A DNA stretch of 64,000 bases from Apostichopus japonicus (Eukaryota > Echinodermata > Holothuroidea > Aspidochirotida > Stichopodidae): assembly GCF_037975245.1 (NCBI RefSeq), contig NC_092568.1, forward strand, positions 9,260,001 to 9,324,000, read 5' to 3'. Made by a program: the position numbers and the translations under genes. Below, one piece after another: positions 35,689-47,810 of this stretch. A model generated the notes under the pieces. It did not search any database. It was not told the DNA's origin and saw only the letters and a list, made by a program, of their open reading frames with translations. Within the stretch, counting starts at the first letter, position 1. Each line of letters opens with the position of its first letter.

Positions 35689-36943
35689 CAGGGGCGGCGA
35701 TCTGTTTCAAATATTGGGGGGGACATTTGCTTGGATGCAGGCAAATTACTATCAAAGCGGAGCGCCACCATTGGTTGGCGCGCAGCGTACAAGAAAATTT
35801 TTGGCTTTGATAGCCCCCCAGATCACTGGAAATGGCACTTCTCGGGCTTGAAAATGACCAACCAGATGTACACTTTTGCCTGAGAATCAAGTTTTACCTA
35901 ATAGATTTTTTCTTCATTCATACCTTTTTTCAAGATTGTCACCAGTCACACATCATGTTCGACCTCATTGCATCTCCTGTGGATCATTGCTTTTGTAGGT
36001 AATTCTACGTCACGCCCCTTAATACCCGTCAGCCCCACTTTTCAAGGTTTTAAGCCCATTATTTGTTCAGAATTTGAATAATAAATTCACTTCAAAACAT
36101 ACCCATAATGTTGCACAAAATTTAATCTATGGACAACCAATATAGAAAAAAAACCCTCAACCCCTAACAGACCGGTCAAAATTGCACGAGTAGTGGGAAG
36201 TATGATGAAGAATGTTGTTCAAAGAATTTTCGAAAATTCAGACACAGTTAAATTATTGGTGTAAAAATATTGAAACCTCTTATAACGGCTACTATAAAAC
36301 TTCGATATCATAGAAAATACCAAAAAAATATGCTCGAGGGGGAGGGCGGTCTCCACCCTTCACCCCCCCCCCTCCCTTGGCTAAGCACCTGCGGTTAGAA
36401 ATCTTGTAGGAAACAGGCCAAATGGAAACCCAGAGAACCCATATCGATGTGGATCATATGTGTGCGTGATTGTACGTACTTACACTCATACACAAGATTC
36501 CAACCAAATTTCATTACGGATGCGGTCCGTCTAGCTATTCATTTAAAAAAAAAGTAAAAACTACTTTCGGTCATATATATAGTAACAAATTGTGACACGG
36601 TTAGACAGGTGCCTTGCGAGGAATTTGCCAAGGGAGGGGCAAAGCTTGTACCCAGACTATCTAAGCGTAGCGCCACCATAAGTTGGCGCGAAGCGCAAAA
36701 GAAAATTTTGGCCGAAAATGCCTCCCAGATTGCTGGAAATGGCACTTCCCAGGCCTTTTAAGTTGCATCTAAGCATTTTCTATTTTGAAATAACTAGCGA
36801 TATCATAAAAAAATACAAAACATATGCTTAAAAAAAAACTATGCCACCAAATATTGGGGGGGATATTAGATACTATATCCCCCCCAACAAAAATATTGGG
36901 GGGGGACATGTCCCCCCCGTCCCCCCCATGATCGCCGCCCATG
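35689..36943 (+). mobile_element. Composite hAT-like element with CAGGGGCGGCGATC ends
   Basis: 1255 bp with ends CAGGGGCGGCGATC and GATCGCCGCCCATG and an exact 8-bp duplication ctttgtat (35681-35688 and 36944-36951). The left interior (35743-36300) matches, inverted, 39080-39640, including the shared hairpin core. The middle holds two outward-facing halves of a CAGGTGC element around a 214-bp segment (36392-36605). There is no transposase frame. Confidence 0.88.
36392..36605. other. Segment bounded by inward-facing target duplications
   Basis: The segment starts and ends with cggttaga (36392-36399 and 36598-36605). A right transposon end (GGCTAAGCACCTG, ending 36391) lies immediately to its left and a left end (CAGGTGCCTTGCGAGG, from 36606) immediately to its right. 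The interior is unlike neighbouring repeats. Confidence 0.8.
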
Positions 36944-37488
36944 CTTTGTATCACAGACTTTCGATCATCTTCACAATATCTCTCTGACTTAGGCCTAACA
37001 GGGTAACTTAATAAGAACTAGGTCTCTGACTAGGCTACTATAGTACTAATATTATACTAAGACCTAGGATACTGCTATACTAGCAATAGTAGGCCTACTA
37101 ACAGTACCGTAACAGTTAGCTCATGTTCTAACTGACGATCGAAGGAGCACCGAATTGCCATCTTTTTTGTATAATCAATTCAGAAATAATCTCGCTTCCA
37201 AAGTCCTATGATATGAAAATAATTGTTTTGTGATAAGACCTATAACGGAGAGGAAGAATTAAGTCGAGAAGGAAACAACCGGTATCACTACTAGTACAGC
37301 CTACTACTATATCTAACAGGATTAGTGTGCATACCTTTAGCAATGCATTACCATTATCAGTACAGAAAACTGCTGACCGACCATGAGGCTAAATAAATAT
37401 ACAGGCCACGAGGCAGTTACTTTAAGGACGCTAAGCGACCACGGATGTGGGAGAAGCCCGAAAGGTCTTAAGCCTGGCGCCCACTATG

Positions 37489-37533
37489 CAGGTGCGTATC
37501 CAGGGGGGCGTTGGGGGCGCGCGCCCCCCGGGT
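37489..37533 (+). mobile_element. hAT-like left terminus, CAGGTGCGTATCCAGG
   Basis: The terminus and following G/C-rich block match, inverted, the end at 39640-39675 (CCTGGATACGCGCCTG). The flanks ccactatg and taataatg do not match well, so these may not be ends of one insertion. Confidence 0.55.
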
Positions 37534-37654
37534 AAGAAAAAGAGGAGAGAAAAAAAAGAGAAGAAAAAAGGAAAAAAGGGGGAAAAAGAGGAGGAGGAGA
37601 GGAAGGAAGGGAAAAGAAAATGAAGAAAGAGAGAAAAAGGAGAAAAGGAGGGAG
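37534..37654 (+). repeat. Polypurine tract of about 120 nt
   Basis: Only A and G from 37534 to 37654 except one T at 37621. Potential triplex (H-DNA) sequence. It lies just inside the transposon terminus at 37489. Confidence 0.9.
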
Positions 37655-37939
37655 TAAAAGAAAAACGCGAAGACATCGGGAAGAGAAAGAGGAACAGTGA
37701 CATCATTACAGCGCTGAAGGGTAGCCAGTGACGGATCAATGATTTCGTAAATGTGTGACTCACCCTACCCCTTACACCGACAACTCCATTTTTTGATGTT
37801 TCCATTTTCCTCTCTCACTAATGATCTATATATATACTATATATGGTCTATCATAACGCGTGTGTAGAATTGTGCTATGAAACCAACTGTGGCTGGTCTC
37901 GAACTCGACAGCGTCGTCGGGGAACATGACGATTTTTGG

Positions 37940-38266
37940 GATGGGGGCGACCGCCCGCCCCCCCCCCCATTCAGCATTTTTTTAAATGATATCGCTAAGT
38001 AATTTCAAAATAGAAAGTCTTTAGATGCAACTTACAAGGCCTGGGAAGTGTCATTTCCAGCGATCTGGGAGACATTTTTGGCCAAAATTTGCTTGTACGC
38101 TTCGCGCTAACAAATGGTCCTGGGTAGTGCCATTTCCAGCGATCTGGGAGGCATTTTCGGCCAAAATTTTCTTGTACGCTTCGCGCCAACCTATGGTGGC
38201 GCTACGCTTAGATAATTTGCCTACAGGCTTCGCCCCTCCCTTGACAAATTCCTCGCTACGCGCCTG
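37940..38266 (-). mobile_element. hAT-like MITE, CAGGCGCGTAGC family, partial copy with internal duplication
   Basis: The right end GCTACGCGCCTG finishes at 38266. The core block CATTTCCAGCGATCTGGGAG occurs twice in tandem (about 38049 and 38136), together with the TTCGCGC hairpin half. The left boundary near the C13 run is unclear and no target duplication is visible. Confidence 0.75.
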
Positions 38267-38612
38267 TTCGAATTTGTAACGCAAACAGCAGATATCACAT
38301 CATATCAGTGAGCATGAAAATGGCGTTCCAGGATGAAAAGCCTCAAAACTGTCCGACTTGCCTGAAAAAATAACCAAAAATTTTCGCGCGCGCTCAACGT
38401 GTTAATGTCAATATCATATAAGCAAGCCTCGGTTATTACATCGCATGCCATCATGTACCGTACGTTCCGTTAAAATTGCGCAGTATACCGCGGGATGCTA
38501 ATGTAAACAACGACATGTCTCATGTAGATGTATAAAAAGCATGGAGGTCCAATTATGTCAAAACTCTCTTTTACATTAGTAATGGCGAATTAGGGGCTGC
38601 ACCCCCGCCGCG

Positions 38613-38988
38613 CAGTGGCGGAGCGTCCATACGGTCATGGGGGCGGATGCCCCCCTGACGGACTCAAATGGACTGCTGGCGCCTTTTTCAGCTCTTTACC
38701 ACTTTTTACTTATTCTAGATTATTGACTTTTTTATTGCGCTCTCATCTACTTATTGACATTTCTCACATTTTGTTGGTGTAATTTGGCGATGACACCTTA
38801 TTCTTCGTTTATCTGCAAATTAGCCAGGCCCGGAAAGGGTCATTTCCGGCGATCTAGGGAGTATCTTTACTCAAAATTTTCTGTACGCTACGCGCCAACC
38901 AGTGGTGGCGCTCCGCTTAGATAGTGTCGTAAGCGCCCCTACAGACCATTCTCGCCCCTCCTGACCAATACCCCTAGCTCCGCCACTG
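38613..38988 (-). mobile_element. hAT-like MITE, CAGTGGCGGAGC family, copy 2
   Basis: 376 bp, inverted relative to 10605-10997. Ends CAGTGGCGGAGC and GCTCCGCCACTG, exact 8-bp duplication ccgccgcg (38605-38612 and 38989-38996). It is inserted in sequence that looks like another element's G/C-rich part. Confidence 0.92.
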
Positions 38989-39079
38989 CCGCCGCGCCTC
39001 CTACGCCTATGTGTGTAGTGTTCGGTTTCGGAAATATCTGCTATTTTTTCATTTCCTTCAACCAAGTTTTATAATAGCC

Positions 39080-39675
39080 GTTATAAGAGGTTTTAATATT
39101 TGTACACTAATAAATTAACTGTGTCTGAAGTTTCGAAAATTTCTGACCAACATTCTGCATCACACTTCCCTCTACTCGTGCAATTTTGACCGGTCTGTTA
39201 GGGGTTGAAGGAAGTTTTTCTATATTGGTTGTCCATAGATGAAATTTTGTACAACATTATGGGTATGTTTTGAAGTGAGTTTATTCACGAGAAATGTGAA
39301 TTTTCAAATTCTGAACAAATATGGGGCTTAAAACCTTGAAAAGTGGGGCTGACGGGTATTGTGGGCCGCGACGTAGAATCACCTACAAAAGCAAAGACCC
39401 ACAGGAGATGCGATCAGGTCGAACATGATGTGTGCCGGGTTGACAATCTTCAAAAAGGTTATGGATGGAAAAAAAACTATTAGGAAATACTTGGTTCTCA
39501 GGCAAAAAGTGTACATCTGGTTGGTCATTTTCAAGCCCGAGAAGTGCCGTTTCCGGTGATCTGGGGGGTATCAAAATAAGAAATTTTCTTGTACGCTGCG
39601 CGCCAACCGATGGTGGCGCTCCGCTTAGATAGTAATTCGCGCCCCCCGGGTTTGAAAATCCTGGATACGCGCCTG
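39080..39675 (-). mobile_element. hAT-like element sharing its interior with the 35.7-kb element
   Basis: The interior from TAATAGCCGTTATAAGAGG through the hairpin core matches 35743-36300 in reverse, but the terminus is CCTGGATACGCGCCTG rather than GATCGCCGCCC. The left limit is where homology ends and is not a defined terminus. Confidence 0.75.
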
Positions 39676-39855
39676 TAATAATGTAATAGGGTAATGTCTG
39701 TCTGAGTACATGTGCAAAGATGATAGGTGTAGGAAATTATTCACAATTTATCGTCTAAAATCGGTAAAATCTTAACTCTAAGTATATCATTTCTACGATC
39801 TTGGATCGTTATTTTCGGACGGGTCGATATTATAGTTTTAATTCTCGTCGAAAAA

Positions 39856-40137
39856 CAGGCGCGTAGCGATGAATTTGCCAAGGGAGGGGCGAAACTGTTG
39901 GCAAATTATCAGAGCCGTAGAATACGGTATTGCAAACTATCTAAGCGTAGCGCCACCATTAGTTGGCGCGAAGCGTACAAAAAAATGTTGGCTGAAAATG
40001 CCTCCCAGATCGCTGGAAATGGCACTTCCCAGGCCTTGTAAGTTGCATCTTAGCATTTTCTCTTTTGAAATTACTAGCGATATCATAAAAACATACACAA
40101 AAAATATGCTCAAGGGGGGGGGGGGGGGGGGGGAGCG
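39856..40137 (+). mobile_element. hAT-like MITE, CAGGCGCGTAGC family, right-truncated copy
   Basis: It starts CAGGCGCGTAGCGATGAA and runs through the core GCGCCACCATTAGTTGGCGC to a long G run (about 40117-40133). The expected right end is missing and there is no target duplication. Confidence 0.8.
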
Positions 40138-41221
40138 GCCTGTCCCGAAATTGGGCGTTATCTCAAAATTTCAATGTCGACATAAAAATTCGAAATTTCG
40201 TTGGATTATCAACTGTAAACAATGGACAGGTCACTTGATTTTTCCATTGGTCGTAATGTCAGCGACTATGATGTTTGAGCTAGGAGTATGGGTTTTGGGA
40301 AATCCGACTCTTTTTTGTCCGGACAGACAATTGTGGTGCAAAAATGCCACCAACCTCCTCCCCCAAGTCATCGACCCTTAGAAATTTCCCCGGGGAGCCT
40401 GTATTTAATCTTCAACCCGATGACCAGTGTAGTCAAAATATCGGCTGCGCGGACAGTCATTAAATGAAATGTCAAGAAAAATGATGATAACTTTATAAGA
40501 AAACATGAGGTATGTTAACATGACTGAAGGCTCTAAGTTTCTTCATATATTTGTTGGCAAGCACTGCATGGCAAAACAACCCATCGCGCATCCAGCTCAA
40601 TACTGATGAATGAACGGTGATGGTCAGCGACTGATGAACTATGGGGTGAGGGGGGGGGGAGTTGATGGGGTCCCTCCTGGCTGCCAAAATGAAGGTTGTT
40701 AATATTAGGAAGATATGGTGGATATGTGCGAGGAAGCAAAGACAGATAGAATGCTGTTTGTTATTTCTGTTTTCTTTTAATGTTTGATTTCTTTTTAGTT
40801 AAATTATCTCATCGAAGTCAAGTCTAGCAAACGCGTGTAGCTGAGAGCATGTTAAATATTAACAAAACTCACTCACAATTATGGATCAGATGAAAACCTT
40901 GGGCTCTGATCTGACATAATTCGAAACCAGCAAAGCAGTATACATGGTCAAGTCCTCGGCAGAAGAGGCATATGATATACTACTTCAAACATTACGTAAC
41001 ATTTATTGTACCTTTCAACTCACGTATCCCTCGTTCCATCTGCGTACTGACATAGAAATATGAACTACCAAGAGTAAACTGTTGTACATAATGAACCGAG
41101 GGGAGGGGAGGGGGGGGCATGGAAGCATTGTCTTAAAAGGCATAAAGGATGGACTACTGCCACCTGTTGTTTCAACATTTGCTAATCGTTGCTATTTCCT
41201 TTTTGTATATATAATGTCCGC

Positions 41222-41590
41222 CAGTGGCGTAGGAAGGTACTTTTGAGTGGGGGGGCTGAAGACTAATGGCCGGCCTGGGGGAGGGGTCTAAGGGGAGGGG
41301 GTGTCCCCCTCCCCTTTGGATTTTTTTTGCATTTCCATGTGGCCTCAGATGCAATTTGGTGCAATATAGCACACTTCAACACCCACTCCATTTTGTGAAC
41401 TTAATTTTGTATTTTCACCTAGCCTTAGATGCAATTTGGTGCTCCAAATGAGAATTTTTTCTCATTTGGAAATAAAAAAGGGGTTTTCTGACTTGCGAAG
41501 CGGGGGGGCGGAATGATACTTCCGCCCCTCCACATTTTTCACTGGGGGGGCTGGCGCCCCCCCCCCAGCCCCCCGGTTCCTACGCCCTTG
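41222..41590 (+). mobile_element. hAT-like MITE, CAGTGGCGTAGGAA family, copy 3
   Basis: 369 bp, same orientation as copy 1, with ends CAGTGGCGTAGGAAGG and GGTTCCTACGCCCTTG and an exact 8-bp duplication atgtccgc (41214-41221 and 41591-41598). Close similarity to copies 1 and 2 suggests fairly recent activity. Confidence 0.93.
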
Positions 41591-41598
41591 ATGTCCGC

Positions 41599-44500
41599 TG
41601 TCCCAAGTTTCTTGAATCCGTTTTGCTTGGAGCACTTATGTAAAATAAGTTCTACCACATACACATATAGCATAATAAACTTTGTGCAGAATATAATGAT
41701 AACTGTTAAAGGACAAAATTATAATGTTTTTTTTTAGTTTTAAAAGCTTTGAAGCATAATCAGAAGGGATGATTTGATTGTTAACATCAACAAAAACAAA
41801 TATAGAAAAACAAGAGGTATTTATTTCACAAATATATATTGATATGTTTTTTTTTTTTCAGGAACAAAAAAACAAATATTACAAGTAATAACCTTTTATG
41901 GAAAAGGAATTATTTTGGAAAATACGTTATTTGGATGGAATTACTTATATACATAACAATATGCACATCTCAATTCCAACAAACCCATAGGTCAGTAAAC
42001 ACATGGAATATTAACAATATGTTGGAGTATATACACTGAAACATCCAGAATAGAACACTGGAACAGACTGTACCAAAAACAAAAAGGGGGAGGGGGCATA
42101 CTTTGTTGTTGAAAGATAGGTTGAGATGTCTAGGGGCGGGGGTGTGGAGCTTTCAAATCACAAAATATGTGAAATGAAAAGAATGATATACCAACGAAAG
42201 AAATGATATGCTACACGTTCATTCACCATTTGTTAGAATTCCATGACTTTTCCATGACGAAGTCATTCAACTTCTTGAATAGTTGGTTGACAGTCATGGC
42301 ATAGGTTCATATGGAATCAGAGGATGTCTCTGGGCAGCATCTCCTCAAACAAGTTAAGGAAAGTATCTTTAAAATTTTGTCTTTGGTGCCCCCTACTTAT
42401 GCAAATTTTATGAACACTTAGGCCCTTCTTCTCCCCCACCCCCCTCCCCCTCACAAGTTCTGGTGTCTTGTCTGGATAAAGATAAGATTCCTCATCATTT
42501 TTAAGACAAACCTGCTGACAAATTTTGAATCTGTAGAAGTGTTAACAAAAAAAAAATGACATAAACAGGTGGCCCAAGACTAAAACTGACTACTGCCACC
42601 AGTTCAAGTGAAACAAGAAAAGAATAAATAAATGAAGACATTTTATAACCCTAATTCCATTATATAGGAATACAATATGTAATATAAAAAGATTGACTTG
42701 TTATTAAGAGCAATCAACAAGTTGAATGTAAGCCTCCTGTCCCAGAGAAACATGAAACCTACATGTTTCAAATTTATGTCTTTGATATACTTTTAATAAA
42801 GTGAAGCAAAAACCAGCAAAAAATGTGAAAAGGATAACCATTTTGACATGAAGATAAACTTACTCCAAAGATTGGGCTAGGGGATGGATAGTTTCATATC
42901 TGATTTTTTAAGAAAGGGTAACTGTTGTTCCTGGCGAGGGTCTCTAACGACAATGCGACCATTCTATAAATATGTAAATCCTGAACAGCAAACCAGACAG
43001 TAACAGAGTATATGTATCAATGAATTTAATCTGTAAATAAAAATGGCTGTCCCTTATATAACCTCAAATATAGATTTGAACTTTTGATCGTCCAACCACA
43101 ATATTTTAATTATCTCCCTACGAGGTAAGTCAGTGCCAGTACATAAGTTGACTTTCAGAGTTGAGGTGCTTGAACTTAACGATGTCATCAAAATTAGCAG
43201 TACATGACCGTTGCAGAGATATTAAAAAGACTTCTAAAAAGACTGCTAAATTATAGATGGCAAATGTGGGACTACATATAACACATCCCTCATAATGTCA
43301 CTATTCAAAGATATGGAATTAACCTGTTGACCCTAAACGACCTTGCCAAGATAATTCTTCAGCCCCACTCCCTCCTCCTGTCCCCTCCCCTCTCACCCTC
43401 CCCACACACTGAAACCGTGACTTCTTTTATGAAATGAGTTTGCCCTGTCAGCCTTTGTTTGAAAAGGAGAAGAAAAAAATAGAGAAAACGTCCATTCAGA
43501 TATAACCCCAACGACGGGCAATATTTTTAGCACCTTACATCTCAGTGGGATATTCCATCCAGCACACACTATGTCATTGGCTATAGAGTGACATTCAATT
43601 GCACATATACAGAGAGAAAACAACAAAAACAAACATACATATGTTGGTGTAATTGGTGAACAATCATGTCCTTAATTTTAATCAAATCAGTTTTCCTCTG
43701 ATACTAATATCCAATCTGCTTGCTCTATTGCTGAGTTTGAGAAGTTTACCGATTTTACGCCTTACATTTACAAATGATTGTGTTTTTCCAGCAGGAACTG
43801 ATCACTGAGACTCAGTAGCTAGGAGTTTTAACATCTTGAACCAATCTTTTTAACCAGCTGCTATTCTAGTTAACACCCAACAGCTCCATATATACTATAG
43901 ATTTCCAAAAAACAGAACACTATCAATAGAAGTCCAAATAAATAAATCTCCAATTTATGAAAATAAGAGTAGTAAATGATGGGATACCCGACTGAAGGGT
44001 ATGATCAATTCTTCCCACACCCACCCCCGCCCCTTCCCTCCAGAAGGGGTGAAGGTTGTCCCATGAACCTACTTCCCAAAACTAAACGGAAACTGCTTTA
44101 CCTGTTTGTTGATAAACTTGCTATAATCTTCCCTTCAGTAAACTTGTATAGAACCTAGATAATTTGAAACCAAACATTAATCTGCACATCCACTTCCTAT
44201 CTTGACCTGCGTGTTTTGCTGGTACAGAATTTAGCAAAATTACAACTCTGTGGCATTCTACCCAAAAAATAAGTCAGTGAATGAAGAGACCGCAACATTT
44301 ATTAGCATATTTTACTAGTGAAGTTTCCCCAGGAAAATGTTAAACTTTACATCACATGAAAATAAACAAAACTACAAATTTCAATCAATAATGGAATGAA
44401 ATAACAATAAATCCAGAAAAGGAAACATCTCTACTTATTCAAACACTTCTCCAGTGTCAAACACAAACGTCAATAGATCAGTTGTTTTTTTTTTTTTTTA

Positions 44501-44914
44501 CGTATCTACAATCAATTGTAAAAGATTAATATTTCTTAACGAACAAATGTGAAATTATTGATTTTTTTTAAACCTGTGATCAATTTCTTTACATATTTAG
44601 CCAATTCCTCAGTATTAAACATAAATATCAACTGATCAAAGACTTTTTTTTTTTTACTAATCCATAGTAAATTTTTAATGATACAATATTGCTTAATGAA
44701 CTCATGTGAAATTATTGTTTCTTTTTATTGTTTTATTCTTTGTCATCATGCATGCATCCGACAGAATGAATCTCTATAAATCGATAGCACGAGTTTCAAA
44801 GGAAACACTGAATTTTTTCAAAATTTTTGTTGCACGCCAACCTCTGACAGTTCAAGTTTTCCCCGTCATGCACGGCTAGGACATGAAAAGCTGCGAATAC
44901 TAGCGAGGACGCCC
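41599..44914. other. Intergenic/3' flank of gene 2; no gene recognised
   Basis: AT-rich sequence, mostly unique, probably including the 3' untranslated region after terminal exon c (44732-44737 AATAAA on the minus strand). Few repeats compared with 31-41.6 kb. Confidence 0.5.
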
Positions 44915-44980
44915 TCATTTTCTCAGGAATTCCTTCGTTCTCTTGTCAGCTTGTGTTATTCTCTGCTGGTTAGATTCAGC
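44915..44980 (-). CDS. SNAP25: SNAP-25-like gene 2, alternative terminal exon c
   Basis: It encodes AESNQQRITQADKRT then KEFLRK and stop TGA after the acceptor TTTTTCTTCAG, the strongest polypyrimidine tract of the three. Phase 0. Layers are +3 A, +4 N, +5 I, +6 A, +7 T, +8 F. Two minus-strand AATAAA signals lie about 180-190 nt past the stop (44732-44737 and 44724-44729). This is probably the most distal 3' end of gene 2, about 19 kb from its SNARE exon. Confidence 0.9.
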   Translation of the reverse strand, partial: AESNQQRITQADKRTKEFLRK

Positions 44981-47766
44981 CTGAAGAAAAAGAGATGAAC
45001 AAACTTTAGTTATTTCTACCAATTATGTAATTTGATTGGCTTATACCCACTCACAACTTAAAATACATTGTTAGTATACTCTTGTCATGTAAATGATGTA
45101 AGGGAAGAGAGAGAGAAATAGGAAGCCCAGCAAAATGCAATGTGTAAGCAATCGTTGGTAATTAAAAATTGCAAATTGTTAGATAGCAAAATTGAAAAAA
45201 AAATTAAGCAAAAATGTTTTTTTTCAAAAATTTCGTAAAAAAAAAAACAACAAGCAAGAGTTAATAAATTATTAATATTATTATTGTTGAAAATTTTTAT
45301 TATGTGCATGTGTTCTCAATGAGCATAGAAAATGGATTATGAATGAATCAATACTAAGCTAAGAAAAACATTACCTCATGAGAATGAAAATATGATATGC
45401 CTATATACTAATTCAGAAAATAACTAAAATGGAGAATGACTGGTAGAGAGGGGGAAAATGGGGGGGGGCAAATGCTCGAGATAAATGGGTCAAGAAGAAA
45501 CAACAATGGTGCAACTCACCTCCATGCACAGAGAACAACACAGCAACTTACCCAGAAAATTCTCAATGAAAGAGGACTCACACACAAAGAGGGCTCTCAG
45601 CGTGTGTGTGTGTGTGTGTGGAAGGGGTCGGATCGAGCCCTAGCTGGGGATGAGGTTCTTGACTAGGAATTTTGGCTCGGGTTGGTTGAAGACAGATAAC
45701 AGCAAACGAAGGAGCTGGGACAAGCAGGAGGGATTGCATGAGTATGGTTAACCCTACCCTAAAGTTCTTTTCATCAAAACTTGGTGAAAAAATGCTACTT
45801 TGTACAGCCGTAAAAAAAAAAAAATTGTTTTTCTTTCAAACTAGAAAGATTTTCCAAAGAGGAAACACATTTATTTCATCAACCCAGCACGTGAATTGTA
45901 GAGTTAATATTACCAACCGACTAACGACGGTTGAAACAACACGGAGAGAAAGAGAAATAAAAAAAAACGAGAGAGGCATGTTATAATAATTATTATTATT
46001 TTTTTGTATTTTTTTTGGGTATAATTTGTACATGAGTAGCCATTATTTTTTATTGCATAAAAACTTGAGAACACACAAGAAAGAATATGTAACCTGTAAA
46101 GAATACAAATTTCAACATGACATTAAAATTAATTCCTTCCCAAGTCTCTATTGGAACCTTTGAGAGAAAAAAATGGACACTAAAGTAATAAATATAATAT
46201 TTCCCCTCGCTACTACATCCAGTGGGTGACTCATTGTACATATTTTAAATGGCTAAAGGTCAACAACAAAATATTTTCACTAATACTTCAACTTTCAACT
46301 AATTTTCATAGGTAATAACTTTCTGAAATCTTTCATGTATAAATGAAATTAACGTTTTTTTCTCTTTTTCAGTCAAAAACAACAACAAATATGAAGAATT
46401 TGTATTAGATTTTAATACAATAAAATTTGTGTGAAAAAAATTCTCCACATGTTTTTTCCAAAATCATCTCATTCTCGCGTGGGGATTGAGTCGATCCTTT
46501 ATCATTCATACAATTAACGAGTTATTCTAAATTAAGACATTGAGACATAATCAACTTGTAACGAAGAAGTACCGTTGTCCAGATAATGCTATTGTGACAC
46601 CTTGTGAACATGCAGAATGAAACCCATTCGGACCTGTTTTGTTATTTTCAGACACCAAACAGACCAAGCTAGCAGTCAATATGGTGGAATCATACCACTT
46701 GAACTGCAAAAAGGTCTTACGGTGATCCAACGAGCATAACCGTCCGTTGACCAAACATGAAACGGACGATTTAACTCCACATCAAGTGTAAGTTCTAAAT
46801 TAAGATTTTGTACCATCTGTACACCAAATTTGTTTAGCCTTTTTTTTTTATTACAATCTTGTGTCAAGTACACTACAGAAATTCCTGTCACGCTTTAATA
46901 TCTAAAGAAATGATTAAACCGACCAATGAAGATGTATAAAGTCATTTAGCATGTGACCATACTGACGTTCATCTCTGTATCAAGTTTTATCAAGTCATAT
47001 CAAGTTTATATAATATTGCTGCTAGCTTTTAATTATATTATCATCCTATTGAATATGCATGAACTCCATAACTATTTTTAAGAATTAAAGCAAGTCACTC
47101 TCCATCTGCCCACTGAGCGGCATATTCTAGCAATTTTATTTATCCAAAACCTAGTCACCGATTATAGTTGCTATGGGGAGACACAGAGCGACTTAAATTC
47201 TCAATTTTAGCAACACTGTGACTAAATGGTTTCTAAGAAATGACAGGATTCTTCTTGATATTAGAAAGAATTTTTCTGGTCAATTCCTCCACCCCCCTCC
47301 CCACAAGTTGTGTCCCACTCATATTGTATTCCTAATGAGACAAACGCTTGTGTTTTCTTGACCATGCATACTGAAGACTAATTTTCCCATCCAACCTAAA
47401 TCTATGGAATAATAGAAGTTAAACTCTGTGCTGGATGGAAACGCAATTTGGTTATGTACAAGATGTCACCTTCGAATGGAATGGCTAAGGAGTTGTGGTG
47501 TTGGCACACACGTTGACACAGAGGTTGATCTACAACATGTTGCCATATACATACAAAACGCAATGCTCAAAACAAAATTCAACTGCAGTATATAATAATA
47601 ATAATCATAATAATAATAATAATAATGAAAAGGCTAATTATTAAAACTTATAAGACACTAAAAGTATATATATTTAAACATTTTGCGGTGTAAACGAATT
47701 TCGACATCGATACGGCAAACGTCGTTCACCCAGTCGGCAGTGAATACCATCTTTGAGATATTCTAT

Positions 47767-47771
<5 letters not shown>

Positions 47772-47807
<36 letters not shown>
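47772..47807. repeat. (TA)18 microsatellite
   Basis: 36 bp of uninterrupted alternating A and T. Confidence 0.95.

Positions 47808-47810
<3 letters not shown>

Noticed and set aside
37431-37805. 124-residue open frame on the minus strand
   Set aside because: It is the translation of a polypurine/polypyrimidine tract, rich in Phe, Ser and Leu, with no domain.
37489-39675. One 2.2-kb composite element defined by matching CAGG(T/C)GCGTATCC ends
   Set aside because: The flanking 8-mers (ccactatg and taataatg) agree at only half the positions, so a single insertion is not supported.
39869-40381. 170-residue open frame, the longest in the window
   Set aside because: It begins inside a MITE terminus and crosses a poly-G run. 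The translation resembles the non-coding core of other copies, not a transposase.
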